DNA of 64,000 nucleotides. Source: Parasponia andersonii (lineage: Eukaryota; Streptophyta; Magnoliopsida; Rosales; Cannabaceae). The position numbers were made by a program, and so were the translations under genes. Shown here one piece after another: positions 24,454 through 37,216 of the stretch. Numbering within the stretch: position 1 is the first letter of the stretch; each line of letters starts with the position of its first letter. The notes under the pieces are model-generated. The model saw only the letters and a list, made by a program, of their open reading frames with translations. It did not search any database and was not told where the DNA came from. The stretch covers positions 796,436 through 860,435 of the forward strand of contig JXTB01000065.1 of NCBI GenBank assembly GCA_002914805.1. The letters are read 5' to 3'.

Positions 24454-27400
24454 TAAGAATCCTTGCATACCAATTGTCTAAATGCAGATAAATCAATATA
24501 AACAAGCCAAAGAGGTCATACTGTTTTTGACAGCTCACTGCCCATTTCCATAGTGCGCAGGCACAAGGGAATTATTTCTGTTGAGAGAAGGAAACTAATA
24601 ACTTCTGTCTCATCAACCTGGTAAAATAGAACATTATGAAAATATTAGACATATTAACGATTATTAAAAGATTAAAAAACTTGATAAAAATAAAACTTCT
24701 TAATGCATCAATAATGTCAAATGAGAGGAGGGGTATAAGGAAGGTGCCACATGCCTACATAGTAGTTTAAAGAAGATATCCATTTGGTTCAAACATTCCC
24801 TGGAAACTTATCAAAATATGAGAATTATATGATTTTTCTGTCAACAGCTTCCTAGAAAGCAACAATACATCACGATAATCATGAGACATAAAACCAGCTG
24901 TTTCAACCACCCAGATCCCCAGAATTAGAATGACCAAGAAGAAAATCTGTATAATACACATCTGCAGTGAGATAGAGTGGAAGAGGATGGCTCCTATGGG
25001 GTTAGATCTACAGAACATAAGATCCCAAAAAGTTTACGCAAGAGTTATGGGGTATCTTTCAGTAAAAACAAAACACCAATAGAAATTTGTGACCCAATGC
25101 AATGTTCTCGGATCAGATAGAACAAATTCTAGCCTTCTAGTCTACAATGCTACAAAGATTTTCTATGTGGAATATATATATGAGCTCTGAAGCGGTCAAA
25201 GTGAAAGTAGCCAAAACCAGTGAATGGGAAAAGAATGTATACCAGTTCATACAGAAGATAGTGAGTAGCAAGGATGAAGTACCTTCACCAAAGCACCAAT
25301 GACCCCTAAACTAGTAAGCCTCAAGTACTCAAATGGTCTTGACTTGCTTGCAGTATTGAGGAAAGGATACAGATATAAGGGAATATGTGCTGAAAATAAG
25401 AGAAAATTTCAATAGAATGAATTACTTACTTGGATTTAAATCAATAATAATATACACATATCCTGCCAGAGAAAAACTCACTTTTCCATAACAAGATCCA
25501 CTTGGAGATAAAGGATTCTTTTATTATCATAAACAAACTTTTATTTTTTAAAAAATAAAACAAAAAACACCACTGCACTAACTTCTGGATAACAAGGAAT
25601 TCAGACCGCAAATAGGGAAACTACATAACAAAAACTACCACACAATCTTCAATTGAATAAAATGAAAGAACAGAGGCTTAAATTTGAATTATCTTGAAAA
25701 AGAAAACCTACACACCAACGGTAACAATGAAAGACACATGCTTGGACAGTGCGAAAATAGAACGCAAAGCATTATAAATGGATCTAGGAGGAATAAAATC
25801 CATTATTGCCTAGTTGACAATTAAGACCAAGCTAGATATCATGGTGCTCATTCAGCAATTTTAAGTTAGCAAGGGCACACGAAAAGATTCATTGTAATCA
25901 ATGAGGTCAACCAAATCTTTTTCCTGCAGATCACGTCTGTAAAATATAAATTGCTCAAGTTATTGAGGAACATTTAACAAGACTATCTACCATAAACGAG
26001 GTAATCTTTGACATGAATTGTCAAGGAGGCTTGAAAACTTGTTAAACTTATCAACCAAAGATGATACTGCAATCACCATTTAAGGACATCCCATCTAGCA
26101 TGCGCTTAAAATTTTAACCATTTCAGATACCAACAACTCTAGCTTTATGCAATTTTGACATTTTTCTTTTTCATATAGAGGGTCTATCTTATAGACTTAA
26201 TTGTTGTGTATGTGTTTGGACTTCTAAGATATGGTTTATGCTAGTAAATTTCGTGGATTTTTGGGCTTTCTCGGCTATTATATGTTTTCATTTTGGGATT
26301 CTGTTATTTCAGACATTGCTTACTATGATTTCTTTTAATGATGAATTTTTTTGCTATTAACTCGAATCTTACGCCTCAGTGTGCCTCGAGTTGAGCTAAG
26401 GAAAACACCCCAGTTCCCAAATGATCATATTTAGAGAATCTATTTAGTACAGAAGAAGGATATGACCGTAATTGATAGCCTACGAGGGACCTTATAACAT
26501 GTGAATTGACTAGGGTATGAGTAAACTGAAGAGTGACTAAATTACAACTGAATCCCATTTTTCAACTATTTAACGAATATTTGACTTGCATGTGTGTTTT
26601 TCTGCACTGTGTTACTAGTTAGCTACTAAGGCACGCTACTTTTTCAAAAAAGGTCAAATCTGTAACATAATGGTCTTGTTTATATTAACATTTGTGCTTC
26701 ACAAAGCAGTCCCTTCATCGGCTAAAAATTGCTAAAACCTTTTTTCAAATGATAAATTTGGTAGAAAGAAGAAAAAAAGAATAGCAGATAGTGCAAAACA
26801 ACCATGTTCTGCTACTAGAATAGCAGATAGAGCAAAACAACCGTGTTCTGCTACTAGAGAAAATGAATTTACCGGATATACTCCAAGATTTTAATGCAGA
26901 ACCAAGGGAGCATAGAGAAGAGACAAGAGAGAAGAGAGAAGAGAGAAGAGAGAATAGGAAGACAGAGAAGAACCAAAAGAAAGAGAGGAAGTTAGAGAGG
27001 ATAGAGAGACAGAAGAGAATTCAGAGATAAAATTTAATAATTCATTCAAATCACAGTCTCCTAATAAACATAGCTAGGTCTATCTATAGGCAAGTAAACA
27101 CAACTGGGAAACTAAACACAAGTATAAAACTAGATACAATTGGTAAACTAAATAAAGAATTTAAAACATAAAATTCTAGAAACTCAAAATTAAATAAATC
27201 CTAATAATAAATCTAAATAAACCTAATTGATAGATTACTAGTAAAATCATAACAAAGTAATATGCAATCTTTATCAGATTCAGTTTCATATGTCAGATAC
27301 AAGGCTCTGAGCTTCTGCCATCTATCGCCTAGAGGCTTACCTTGATTGCTATACAGGTAAATGGTTTATGGGACAGTAAGGTGACAACTCTTAATTTCAG

Positions 27401-30400
27401 TTGGGTTGGGTTGGACTGGGTTGGTCAAGAGAGTTCTATATGTGTTAAAACTTTCACACCAGGAAAAGTGGTGGGGAGGAAGAAGCAACTAAGCCAAGAA
27501 TTTGACACATAATGACATTGGCCAATAATCTGGAAATCTTGAAAAGATAAAGAAAATTACCATTGATGAACAACTTCCTTGTATCTGGGTGAGAAGCTAC
27601 ACACTGTAAGAAAACATAAAAATTTCAAATTATAGTAATAGTAATAGTAGCAAACATGGGAGAAGGAACTGGGCAGGATTTTAACACCTTCAAAATGAGA
27701 AAGACAGAGAATAAGCAGCAAGGGCAAAGTCTAAATTCATCAAATTTTAGCGATTTATGTAGCTAAGGGACTAGAAGAGGTTATATAATCACATCTACCC
27801 TACCAACAATAACTCGAAGGATGGTGTTTCATCTCCGATTGCCTAAACATGAAAGTTATGAATACATCAGACTGCAATTCACCTGGAAATAACTAAATTA
27901 AGGCAACTAATGAATAATATATATATATATATATATATAAATACATGTGATTCAGCAAAAATATGCACATATATATGAGTACATATGTAAAACAGTAAAA
28001 GTATATATATGTGCACACATATGCTAAGATGTCAAATTATCCATTAATAAGTTTCACGTGAACCCACAAAAAGCAACAAAACCAGATTACTATCCAAGTC
28101 TAATTTTTTGAGATACTGGTTTCAGCAGAGAGCGAAGAGTCTTGATTTTATGTTTTGTTCACTTTATACGCAAATGGATTACATTGCTTAGCTTTCCAAA
28201 ATATGATCTACAAGGAAAGCTTTATCCAGAATCAAAGAGAAGACAGAACTCAGTTTAGCAACAATCAAGACAATTAATATCCACACATTTCAGGTGAATC
28301 CCAAAAGTATTAATTTTTAAACAATTAAAAGTCTGATACGAGAATAATTAGATGATCATAAATCCAAAATGAAAAAGGAAGAGTGCTAATTTGATATGAT
28401 CATAACCATTGTTTCGGTGACATAAAATTAGAAAGGGGAATTCAATGTTACCTGAAGAAGAGCAAGAGCATTGCAAACTCGGTTAGATTGTGCTGGAGTC
28501 AAATTTGGGGGTGATAAAACAGGGTATATCGATACGATCTCCTGCGGAAGGGAAAAAGAATCAAAATCTGGGATTGATCCATTACAAGCAGCAACCAAGG
28601 AATACAAAATTGTAATTCACCAAAGATTGAAATTTCAACTATAGCAAGTTGAGTTGAGCATACAAAATAATTAATAATACATCGGTAGTATTTCATTAAT
28701 TATATGCCTGCAGTCAACAACTTTACAAGTAAAATCCTTTCATTATATGCCCACAGTCAACAATTTTACATGTAAAATCCACTTTGAAAAAGTTAAAAAT
28801 AAATAAACAGTCTGGAGACCAACTATTAGAACAATGACAGCTTCCTGTAACATAACCATTACACATCACATTATACTATGTTACATTTCTACCATTTCTT
28901 TGTAGCTCACCCTTCGTTTTGTTAGGCTACTAACTAAGGATCATCAGTCTAGAAATATAGCAAATGCCAAGAACTTGGTAAAAGCATTAACGATAATGAA
29001 AGATAGTAAAGCAAAGTGGTAACCTTGGGATGGATTTTGAACCTAAAAAGACAAGAATGGAACAAAAGCAATAAACCAATCAATAAAGGACATACCTGTA
29101 ACAATGCAGCGATAGTACCGAATGAATTCCACAAAAGAGGAGCCAAATCTTGAAATAATTCTCTCTTCTACAAAAAGCAGAAACAAACATAACTTTTAAC
29201 GAGCATGAGTGTATGAGTTCCGCAATAGTACCAAAAGTTCGCCATTCTAAAAATGAAACCAAAAGAATTATGCATGTCAAAATACCAATATTGAATAGAA
29301 GATTGCATAACCATTGAAAAAAAAAAGAAAAAAAGAAAAGAACATTGACATAAATAAGAAAGACATTGATTAACAGATGTGATGCACAAGTCTATAAACT
29401 GAAAACTGCCATCTGTATCTGCTTTTTTATTCCCTTTCTTACACAGGAAAACACAACACTATTTTAGGCTATAAGCTACACTAACAGCAGATAGACCTTT
29501 CTCCTTCCACTGTACCATGTTCCTAGTGAAAAAGTAGGAATCAATGCCATTACACCACCAAAAGTTTCTACAATCAGAGTAATTATCTTTTTCTGTACCC
29601 CACATAGTAAGCCCAAAATGTAAAAACTTTTTCTGTACACCCTATAGTAACCCCAAAATGTAAAAACCATTTTGCTTATGTACCCCACAATGAAACTCAT
29701 GGAAAAGGGCCCAACTCAGCCTAAAATAAAACAATTATTTTGTCAACTTACACAAAGATGTTTCAAATAATCGCTACATCAAATTTGTTGAACACATCAA
29801 AACTTTCAAATAAAATGGTAGGTGTTTTGCACTTTTTCCCTTATATCTTGGGATATGAGAGTCAGGGAATGAAGAAAAGGTAAGCAGTACTGTTATGCTC
29901 AATTACTCCAAAAATAGAAAAATAGAGCATTTACAGTACTTGAATAAACAAACTTTAACATTGTAATCATATCACTGTTAGTGTCTCCTTTTAAATTGAA
30001 GAAAAACATCAAAAAGATAAAAGTAATTGCTAAGTTAAAGCCCTTATCATTGACCTGAGAATTCGCATTACTTGAAAGACCAAAAACAAGCAATAATGAA
30101 TAATAAGAATTCTAGACTAGTTCATAAGTTTTTCCACCTTGTCGATAATTTCCTTATGTATCCCTTTCCTAAGCATTACATTACTGGAACAACTCCTACA
30201 GAAAACCTAAAACAAATTTCTTCCAATATCAAATAATCCAATTCCTCTTCATTTGGAACAAATAAACTGACAATGAGTATTCAGGAAACATCTTCAGCAT
30301 TCAACTCCGAACTTATTTGTTAAGAAAATTTAGGAAGTGAAAAGAAAACAGCTAGTGATGTATGTTAATACATTTAGCCTGGCTCTTTTTATATTTACCT

Positions 30401-32024
30401 TGATAATACAGATAGTTTGAGATAATAAATTATATGCCAATCATAAGCTCTATAAAATTTGAGCTAATATACTCTTAAGTCAACAAGTATCTGACATATA
30501 CTGTGCCCTGTGGTATCACTTCCAAACCAACATTTATTTCTTGGGCCACCTAAAATAAATAAAATCAATTGCTACCGAATAACCACAAGAACAATCATTT
30601 ATGTCACACAATATTCTTACAAGCATCAAATAACCTATCAAACATTTTTCCGATTACTAGAGTCCGTGAAACGCCACCCCAGCAATCCAATACAATACTT
30701 CTAGCAAAAATAAGAGATACATACTTCATATACATAAAAACATATACAGAAGATTAATTTGACATTTAAAGTCCAAAATATACTTAAAAAAACCATAATT
30801 GACATGTTGTATATCACTTACGAATTTATTATTAAAAGTTGTCATGCTCTTTTAGACTTAAATTCCATCTCTGTCAATTCTATACTGCAGCACCACATCG
30901 AATCAAATGGGAAAACTCTTAAACACACCCAGCTACAATTTCCCTTTTAACAAATGCACGAATAAAAGCATGCCTCAATTGACATGCCCACCCAAGTAAT
31001 TATTAATGAAGAAACTAAACCATGCAATCACGCAATTACATGCTGGGATGTGCGTGAAGGGCGCTAAAATTCTTAATTCAACTAAGCAGCTGCTTAGGAC
31101 ATCCGAAAAACAAAGAATTTTGTTTGCTCACATTAGTGTTCTCTGTTTTTTTTTTTTCCGAAAAAAAAAAAAATGTTGGGGGAGAGAATCTCCAAGCTAT
31201 ATCTGTGAAGGTCCCCCCACCCACCCTAATGTTCATTGCAACCTATAGAAATAACTTTCAAAAAAGCTATGGAGATCAAACTCCTAAAATTCACTAATTC
31301 AACCAATACAATAAACTTTCAACTTCCAAGAGAGTGAATTGCTACACCAAAATCTTCGAAACCTAAAGAACAACAACTTAAACATTCACAATCCAACCTA
31401 AAGACAACAATTATTATAAGGAAATGTACACCAAAAACTTGACACTAAACAAAAACAACCCAAGAAACTATGGAAGAGAATATCAAGACTCAAAACATTC
31501 AATTCATCATCACACCCATAAACATATAAAAATGATGAAATTGATAGAATTAACACCAATAATCTTAACCCAACAGCCAAAGCACTTCACTTTAACCAGT
31601 CCAACCCAAAAAGAAGAAGAAGAAGAAGAAGAAAAATTCATCACAAAACTGGAAATGGAAATCGAAACCAATGGAAATACATCAAAACCTAAAAAAATTT
31701 CAAAACTTTCCGAAACCAGAACACCAATTCTACTCCTAAAACCCAAAAAAAAAAAAAAAAAAAACATTTTTAACACAAGGCACGGAAACTGGTAAATGAA
31801 AGGGGATACGAAATTGATGGATTTGAAAAAACGAAGAATGAAACCTTAGAGAGCTCGAGAAGAGCGTTCTCTCGAAGATCAGGATTGCTTAGGTCGAGTA
31901 CCAGCTGCTCAGCCGAAGCCATTTGTCTGTCTCTGCCTCTAGCTTGTGTTCCTCCGACCACCTCTGTCGCGGACACACTCCCAATTCCAAACGGTAGAGA
32001 CAGCGACTGGGGCAAATTCGCCAT
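22820..32024 (-). CDS. NOT9: CCR4-NOT complex subunit 9 (RCD1/CAF40 family)
   Basis: Armadillo-type scaffold subunit of the CCR4-NOT mRNA deadenylation and repression complex. Nine exons were assembled by frame and GT-AG borders: 31845-32024, 29096-29167, 28452-28541, 27561-27603, 25283-25389, 24522-24617, 23766-23956, 23559-23628, 22820-22930. Total 960 nt gives 319 aa plus stop. The protein starts [13 protein letters not shown], then has [107 protein letters not shown] and [11 protein letters not shown]. These cover the whole RCD1 domain, with a short variable N-terminus and a tail ending EHMMVN. Exon 4 is only 43 nt. Intron 1 (about 2.7 kb) and intron 4 (about 2.2 kb) are large and carry small tandem duplications. 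No lesion was seen, so it is probably functional. Confidence 0.95.
26780..26857. repeat. 39-bp tandem duplication in CNOT9 intron 4
   Basis: Two near-identical units beginning AATAGCAGATAG and ending TTCTGCTACTAG. About 60 bp further on is a GAGAGAAGA-rich purine tract (about 26910-27010). Confidence 0.85.
29588..29667. repeat. 40-bp tandem duplication in CNOT9 intron 1
   Basis: Two units sharing TTTTTCTGTAC and CCCAAAATGTAAAAAC. A third partial phrase, TGTACCCCACAATG, follows near 29679. Confidence 0.75.
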
Positions 32025-32509
32025 TTTCACTCACCACTATTCATCTACTCTCTCTCTCTCTCTCTCTTTCTTTTTAAATTTGTTTTTGAAATAATGACGT
32101 AATTAAAATAAATCAAATTAAATTAAATTGACATACTTCTCTCACGCGACCTGACAGTATTGATTACTGTGTGTGTTCACAAAAATCCTATGTTTATAGT
32201 TGCAATTTCCACCTAACTTATAAATTAAATGGACATTAAAATCGTAATAAGGACTGATAATTTTCGTAGTTTTCTTATAAATATTTTAATTTTAATTATT
32301 GGCAACATAATCCATGGGGAGAAATGGTAGTGTTGGGAATAATTTTCCATAAGAAGGGAAATGAGAATTTAGTCGCTTTTTTCTTAGAACCTTTTCCAAA
32401 TTAGAATTCATATATTTTGTTAATTTTTTATTTGATGATAAGGAAGAATAAGGTAGGTAGAGTACAATATTTGGAAATGATATTAGTTACTAAACTTGTT
32501 ATTGCCTTT
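32025..32509. other. promoter side of the CNOT9-like gene and AT-rich flank
   Basis: The first 80 bp form the 5' UTR/promoter of the minus-strand gene and include a CT run at about 32048-32068. The rest is AT-rich with no coding frame. Confidence 0.5.
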
Positions 32510-32738
32510 ATTACTTGAATATTTTGTCAATCTCATATATAATTTTGAATAAGAAATAATTTAGAAGTGTGCAAGAAAATATAAGATGATATTTGATATT
32601 TTGTCAATCCCATATATAATTTTGAATAAAAAATAATTTAAGAGTGTGCAAGAAAACATAAGATTATGTTTGATATTCTGTCAATCTCATATATAATTTA
32701 GAATAAGAAATAATTTAGGGACGTGCAAGAAAACATAA
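32510..32738. repeat. 77-bp tandem repeat, three units
   Basis: Units share TTGTCAATCTCATATATAAT, GAATAAGAAATAATTTA and GTGCAAGAAAACATAAGATG. The TTGTCAAT (third unit CTGTCAAT) landmarks lie at 32524, 32601 and 32678, a period of 77. The third unit runs straight into the left end of the MITE at 32739. Confidence 0.9.
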
Positions 32739-33492
32739 GATGATGTTTGGTTGAAGTTAACGAGCTTTAGAATGAAATCTTTCTTCTCGTGGAAAGCTCG
32801 TTAGATGTTTGGTTTAATGTTAGAGAGTTGAAAACTCATTTCAATGGTAATTGTAATTCAGCTAGATAGATGAATAGCATTTTCTAAACTAAAATAATTG
32901 AAAGGTCATTCCATTCCAACTTATAATTGTTGTATCTTGAACTACTCTTTTCTCTCTTCTTTCTTCAACTCATTCAGTCTCGGGCTAGTTGCGATTGTTC
33001 ATCAGTCATTTGTACATTTTATACAGAACCTTTAGGTAGTGCTACCATATATATTGCCTTTTGCTACCTTCTTAATTTCTACAATTTTGGGCAATTAATA
33101 AAAAGTGAGTTTTTAGCCTCGACTTATCCTTAATTTTTGTATTAATTTGATTTTTTTTTTATCTTGGACAATGGCTAAGGGTAATTTAGTCTTTATGTAT
33201 TTTATAAATATTTAAGAATAATTAATACATGTGTCTCTTAAAAATATTGGTTTCTAAAAAAATCAATTTTTATACTACTTTAATTATTTTTTAACTTTTA
33301 TAATATATAGGAGTAATTTAGTCTATACAATGTTAATTTCATTCTATTCCATAATAAATTAAACACAATAATCTTAATTCAGATACTGATTCCAAAATGA
33401 CAACCAAACAGATAAATCAATTTTCTATTTCATTCCATTTCTATTATAATTATTATTCCTTTTTTAGCTTTGATTTGTAACCAAATGCCATC
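32739..33492. mobile_element. Tourist-like (PIF/Harbinger-type) MITE, about 754 bp
   Basis: The left end GATGATGTTTGGTTGAAGTT pairs with the complement of the right end, GATGGCATTTGGTTACAAATC. It is flanked by TAA at 32736-32738 and 33493-33495, the 3-bp TWA target typical of the superfamily. A short frame within it (32927-33133) shows no family resemblance. Confidence 0.7.
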
Positions 33493-33495
33493 TAA

Positions 33496-33985
33496 AAGAC
33501 TGACTAAATTGAAAAGGGGTTGTTGTATTGCCATCCTTCTTTTTTCTCTGCCACCCTCTTTTATTTTGATTGTGATTGGATGTTTTTCCTAATTTAAACC
33601 ATCTTGATGAAGCCAAATGTTAATTTTTCTTCGAAGTAAAGGACAAAAATTTACGCTTGAAATATCTATGTACAATATAAAATGAAGTTCAAGGTAAATT
33701 ATGCTTAAAGAATAAAAATAAATACGTAATAAATGAGTGACATAATTTGAGAACAAATTATTTTTGTCATGGTTGAGTGAGAATAAGAAAAGAAAGAAAT
33801 GTAACTTATAGAGATGAGCATGGATTTCCAAGCAAAAGAGGGGAAAAAATAGTCAGTATTAATGATAGAAAATAGGAGATGAAAGTTAGCAAAAAATGGG
33901 TTGAAAAATAAAAAAATAAAAAATAAACAAGAGGAACAAAATTAAAGTGAATTGGATGATTTAGATAACAAAAGGTGAATTATTA
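33496..33985. other. intergenic, no feature recognised
   Basis: AT-rich sequence without a convincing coding frame or repeat. Confidence 0.5.
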
Positions 33986-34282
33986 CTGGTGGTGATAGCA
34001 TAGTGATAGAGAAGCCTATCTAAAGACTTCGCTTTTATCAGGTGAGGAGTTCGAATCTCTGCAATGATAGGTTGAACTCAGTACTGGTGTATTTACCTCT
34101 CCACTCCAGGTCCTTAGCCCTCCAACGTGTGGGCAACACTGTTCATGATAGCTGATAAAATCTCAAAGATAAGATGTTCTTTCATTCCATCTGTAGTCCC
34201 AATTGAGCCTCTAATACGGGGTAGATATGGGTAGAGAGCATGAAGATACCACAAATTCTCATTTTTCATTAAAAAAAAAAAA
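33986..34282 (+). mobile_element. tRNA-derived SINE, plus strand
   Basis: The head GGTGGTGATAGCATAGTGAT carries a box A-like sequence (about 33994-34009), and GAGTTCGAATCTC is a box B (34047-34059). The body follows for about 210 bp and ends in a poly(A) run at 34271-34282. No clear target duplication was found, so it may be old. It is a different family from the SINE at 16941-17144. Confidence 0.75.
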
Positions 34283-34433
34283 GATAAATTGAGTTTTAGT
34301 TAAATTCTAAATTTTAATTGAGAGAGTAGGTTTAAACGATAAAGCCACCTATTTGTATATGATTCATTCAAAAACCATGCGTTATTCATAATTAAAAGCT
34401 CACTGATGCACTTGATCTCTTCCGTAGTATCTC

Positions 34434-34519
34434 GTTAAAATTTTCTTTTCTTTGCTCATTTCTTCTTTTGCTAATGTTAAAATTTTCTTTTCTTTGCTCA
34501 TTTCCTCTTTTGCTAATGT
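34434..34519. repeat. 42-bp tandem duplication
   Basis: Two units of TTAAAATTTTCTTTTCTTTG followed by CTCATTTC(T/C)TCTTTTGCTAATG. Non-coding. Confidence 0.85.
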
Positions 34520-34700
34520 CGCAATGATGACTCTTCAACAATTATCTGAAGTTACTAATCCTTGTAATCGAGGGGAAACACATAAACAAAATACTTGGTC
34601 TAGGTTCCAATATGAAACCCTACATCTAAGGTAGAAATAGTATTCTTATTGGTCAAAAATCGAACTCTTCTAGCTAGTTAGTTTTAGCTATAACTAAATT

Positions 34701-35590
34701 TACTACGCCCTACTCCTGAAGTATGTTGCATACCTATAAAATAAAGCCTTATAAATATACAAGGCATCTATCTATAATTTACAAAAATAAAAAAGAATTA
34801 ATCTTCAATAAATACCTATAAATCATGTATAATTCAATAATTTTTCTAAATCTCCAAATATTCAAAATAAATATTATAAACTAAGAGCTATAATTAACAG
34901 ATTCGTACAAATTAACTTTTTGAGTCCTTACAATATCTTCATAAGATACAACAAATATCTCCCACACTAAATTCTAAATTGAAAAGTATCTTAAGTACTA
35001 TTCAACAATTTCTCTTTGGCCAACTCATTTACTGATGATCCTAAAAAATCTGGGTAGAGAAAAATAAAGGGTGGGCTAGATGCCTAGTAAGTAACCAGCA
35101 ACCTTAATTAGTTAGATCAAGCATATATCTTTCGAAAATATTCAATAATATATTTCAAAACAAAATCAATTTTAGGATGTAATAATTTTTAATATAATCA
35201 AATAAGATTGTTTGAAAAGTCACTTAAAAAAAAACATGAAGTAAGTTTTCAAAATATATCGTTTCATTCTCATTCGATAATCAGTAATACTTTCAAATCA
35301 CTTCTCAGCAGTTTTTTTGGCGACTAAGACCATACTCAACCTTTGTGACTAGGTTTATATTTACTACACTTAATCCCTGTAGTTAGGTCCATATTTACTA
35401 TATTTGACCCTTGTAGGTAGGTCTATATTTACTACATTTAACCCCTATAACTAGGTCCACATTCAGTATATATTGTCCATATATAAATCCTATGGAATGG
35501 GCCTACATTACAGTCACTGAATAGAGTTTCAATACATATTCATATATAGTAACAGTTCAAAAGCAATTTCACTTTTCTCATTATGTAAAA
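34701..35590 (-). repeat. LTR-like direct repeat, copy 1 (probable 3' LTR on the minus strand)
   Basis: Aligns with 37217-38050 over about 850 bp, sharing for example TTATAAATAT(A/G)CAAGG, TATTATAAACTAAGAGCTAT and TTACTGATGATCCTAAAAAA. It starts TACTACGCCC where copy 2 starts TGTCACGCTC. It contains about 3.5 units of a 34-35-bp subrepeat (35347-35470) around TAGGTCCATATTTACTA. Similarity to copy 2 stops at about 35590. Confidence 0.7.
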
Positions 35591-37200
35591 ATTTCTCAGA
35601 GACTATATATTCTATAAAATTCAAATAATCTATCAATCTTAGAAACATTGATTGATTTTCATACTCCACTATATACTTGATTTGATCTTTTCTTTTATAA
35701 ATAAAATTTTCAATTTTTTTATCATTGATAAAAGTAGATTCATTCTTAATATTAAAATACTAAATTTTCTGAAAATTTGTATGTTATAATTCTTTCAATT
35801 ACTCATCAAATAAGTACTCTTCAATTTATATGTGTAATCCAATACAAATTTCTAGAGATGAGTAACACCAAAGATTATCAATATAAAGATCACTTTTTCT
35901 TATATGGTAGATACTTAGACTAACAAGTGTAAACTTATTTAGAATAACTATATTTTTCAGTTTTAACTCTATCATTCAGTACTTGTAACTATAGCCAAAT
36001 TGCCTTTTCATCGCATCTTGACTTTTGATTAGCTTATAAAATAAATATTATTAAGGTAACATTATTCTCAAAATTATTCCAATCACATGAGTCATCAAGA
36101 CCTCATGATTATTCTTAGATAATATATTTCTCCAAATCATTCTACCATTAGTTTTTTTTTTCGAAATATTGCTCTCTAAATTATTCTATCTATAAGTCGT
36201 TAATACATATCTTTCATTCATATCATCACCAATATTTATAGATAAACTCATAGTAAGATCTTTACTGAAAATCACTTATTTGTACTCAATTATCCAGTAA
36301 TAGTAATATTTACTCGTATTATTTAATATAAGCACATAAATTGAAATTTTTTAATATTATCTCTTTGTCATTTATTATCCAGAAAGATAGTTATTCAATA
36401 AACTTAATCCACTCAATAAATCTTTGTATATTCCCATGATAATACAAATAGTAATTTGACTATTTAAAAAGATTCAAAATGAGTGTTCAATCCCCATTTT
36501 AATTAACCAATAAATCTAATAACTTATCTTTTTCATACTGAAACCATAATAAGATAATATCTATTCTATTAATCACTTATATCAAAATTTTGATATTAAG
36601 AATTCCTTGAAAACGCAACACAAGTTCTTAGAAATCAATAAATTTCATCTCTCTAAGAATTAACTTAGATTATTTTCAAATAGGGACAATAGTATTGTAG
36701 CATAACTTAAGAGAAAGAAGATGAAGATAATAAGTGGACTCATAAAAATTTCAATATCAACACTAAAGAAAAGACTTACTAATTCCATAATCATCCAATA
36801 TCAATAATAAAAGAATAAGTTTCTAATACTTAGTCCAATAATCAAACACCAAAAAAAAAAAACTAATAAACAAAACAATAGATACTAGAAACCTTGATAT
36901 TCAATTGATAAGGTCTAAAATTAAACCTAATGAGAGTACTCATTCTTAAATAATCCCAAAAGTCCGTGTAAAGTATATGGTCATTAACTACTAAGGTTAA
37001 ATCGATTGTTCCATAAATACTAAAATTCAAACAATATAGACTTATCCCTCCAAGACCAAATTAAACAAATTTATGGACTTAAATCAATCTCTAAGTCATA
37101 ATGAAGGTAAAGTCCAATTCAAATGGTCTTAACTCAGTAACTTGATATTCTAAACCTTTCGAGATTGACTGATTATAATCCTAATTATCAAACTTAACCT
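35591..37200 (-). other. sequence between the two LTR-like repeats, non-coding
   Basis: About 1.6 kb of AT-rich sequence with no reading frame resembling gag or pol. If the flanking repeats are LTRs this is the remaining interior of a non-autonomous element, or a deleted one. Confidence 0.4.
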
Positions 37201-37201
37201 A

Positions 37202-37214
37202 ATCTCTGATATCA
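37202..37214 (-). other. putative tRNA-iMet primer-binding site
   Basis: On the minus strand, TGATATCAGAG follows the end of copy 2 (CGTGACA) after two bases. It differs by one base from TGGTATCAGAG, the initiator-Met tRNA primer site used by many plant LTR elements. This orients the element on the minus strand. Confidence 0.55.
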
Positions 37215-37216
37215 CT

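Noticed and set aside
31424-31795. 123-aa plus-strand Lys/Glu-rich frame
   Set aside because: Low-complexity A-rich sequence inside CNOT9 intron 1; no domain.
34047-34059. Possible tRNA gene from a B-box match
   Set aside because: No cloverleaf arms fit; poly(A) tail and body length show a SINE.
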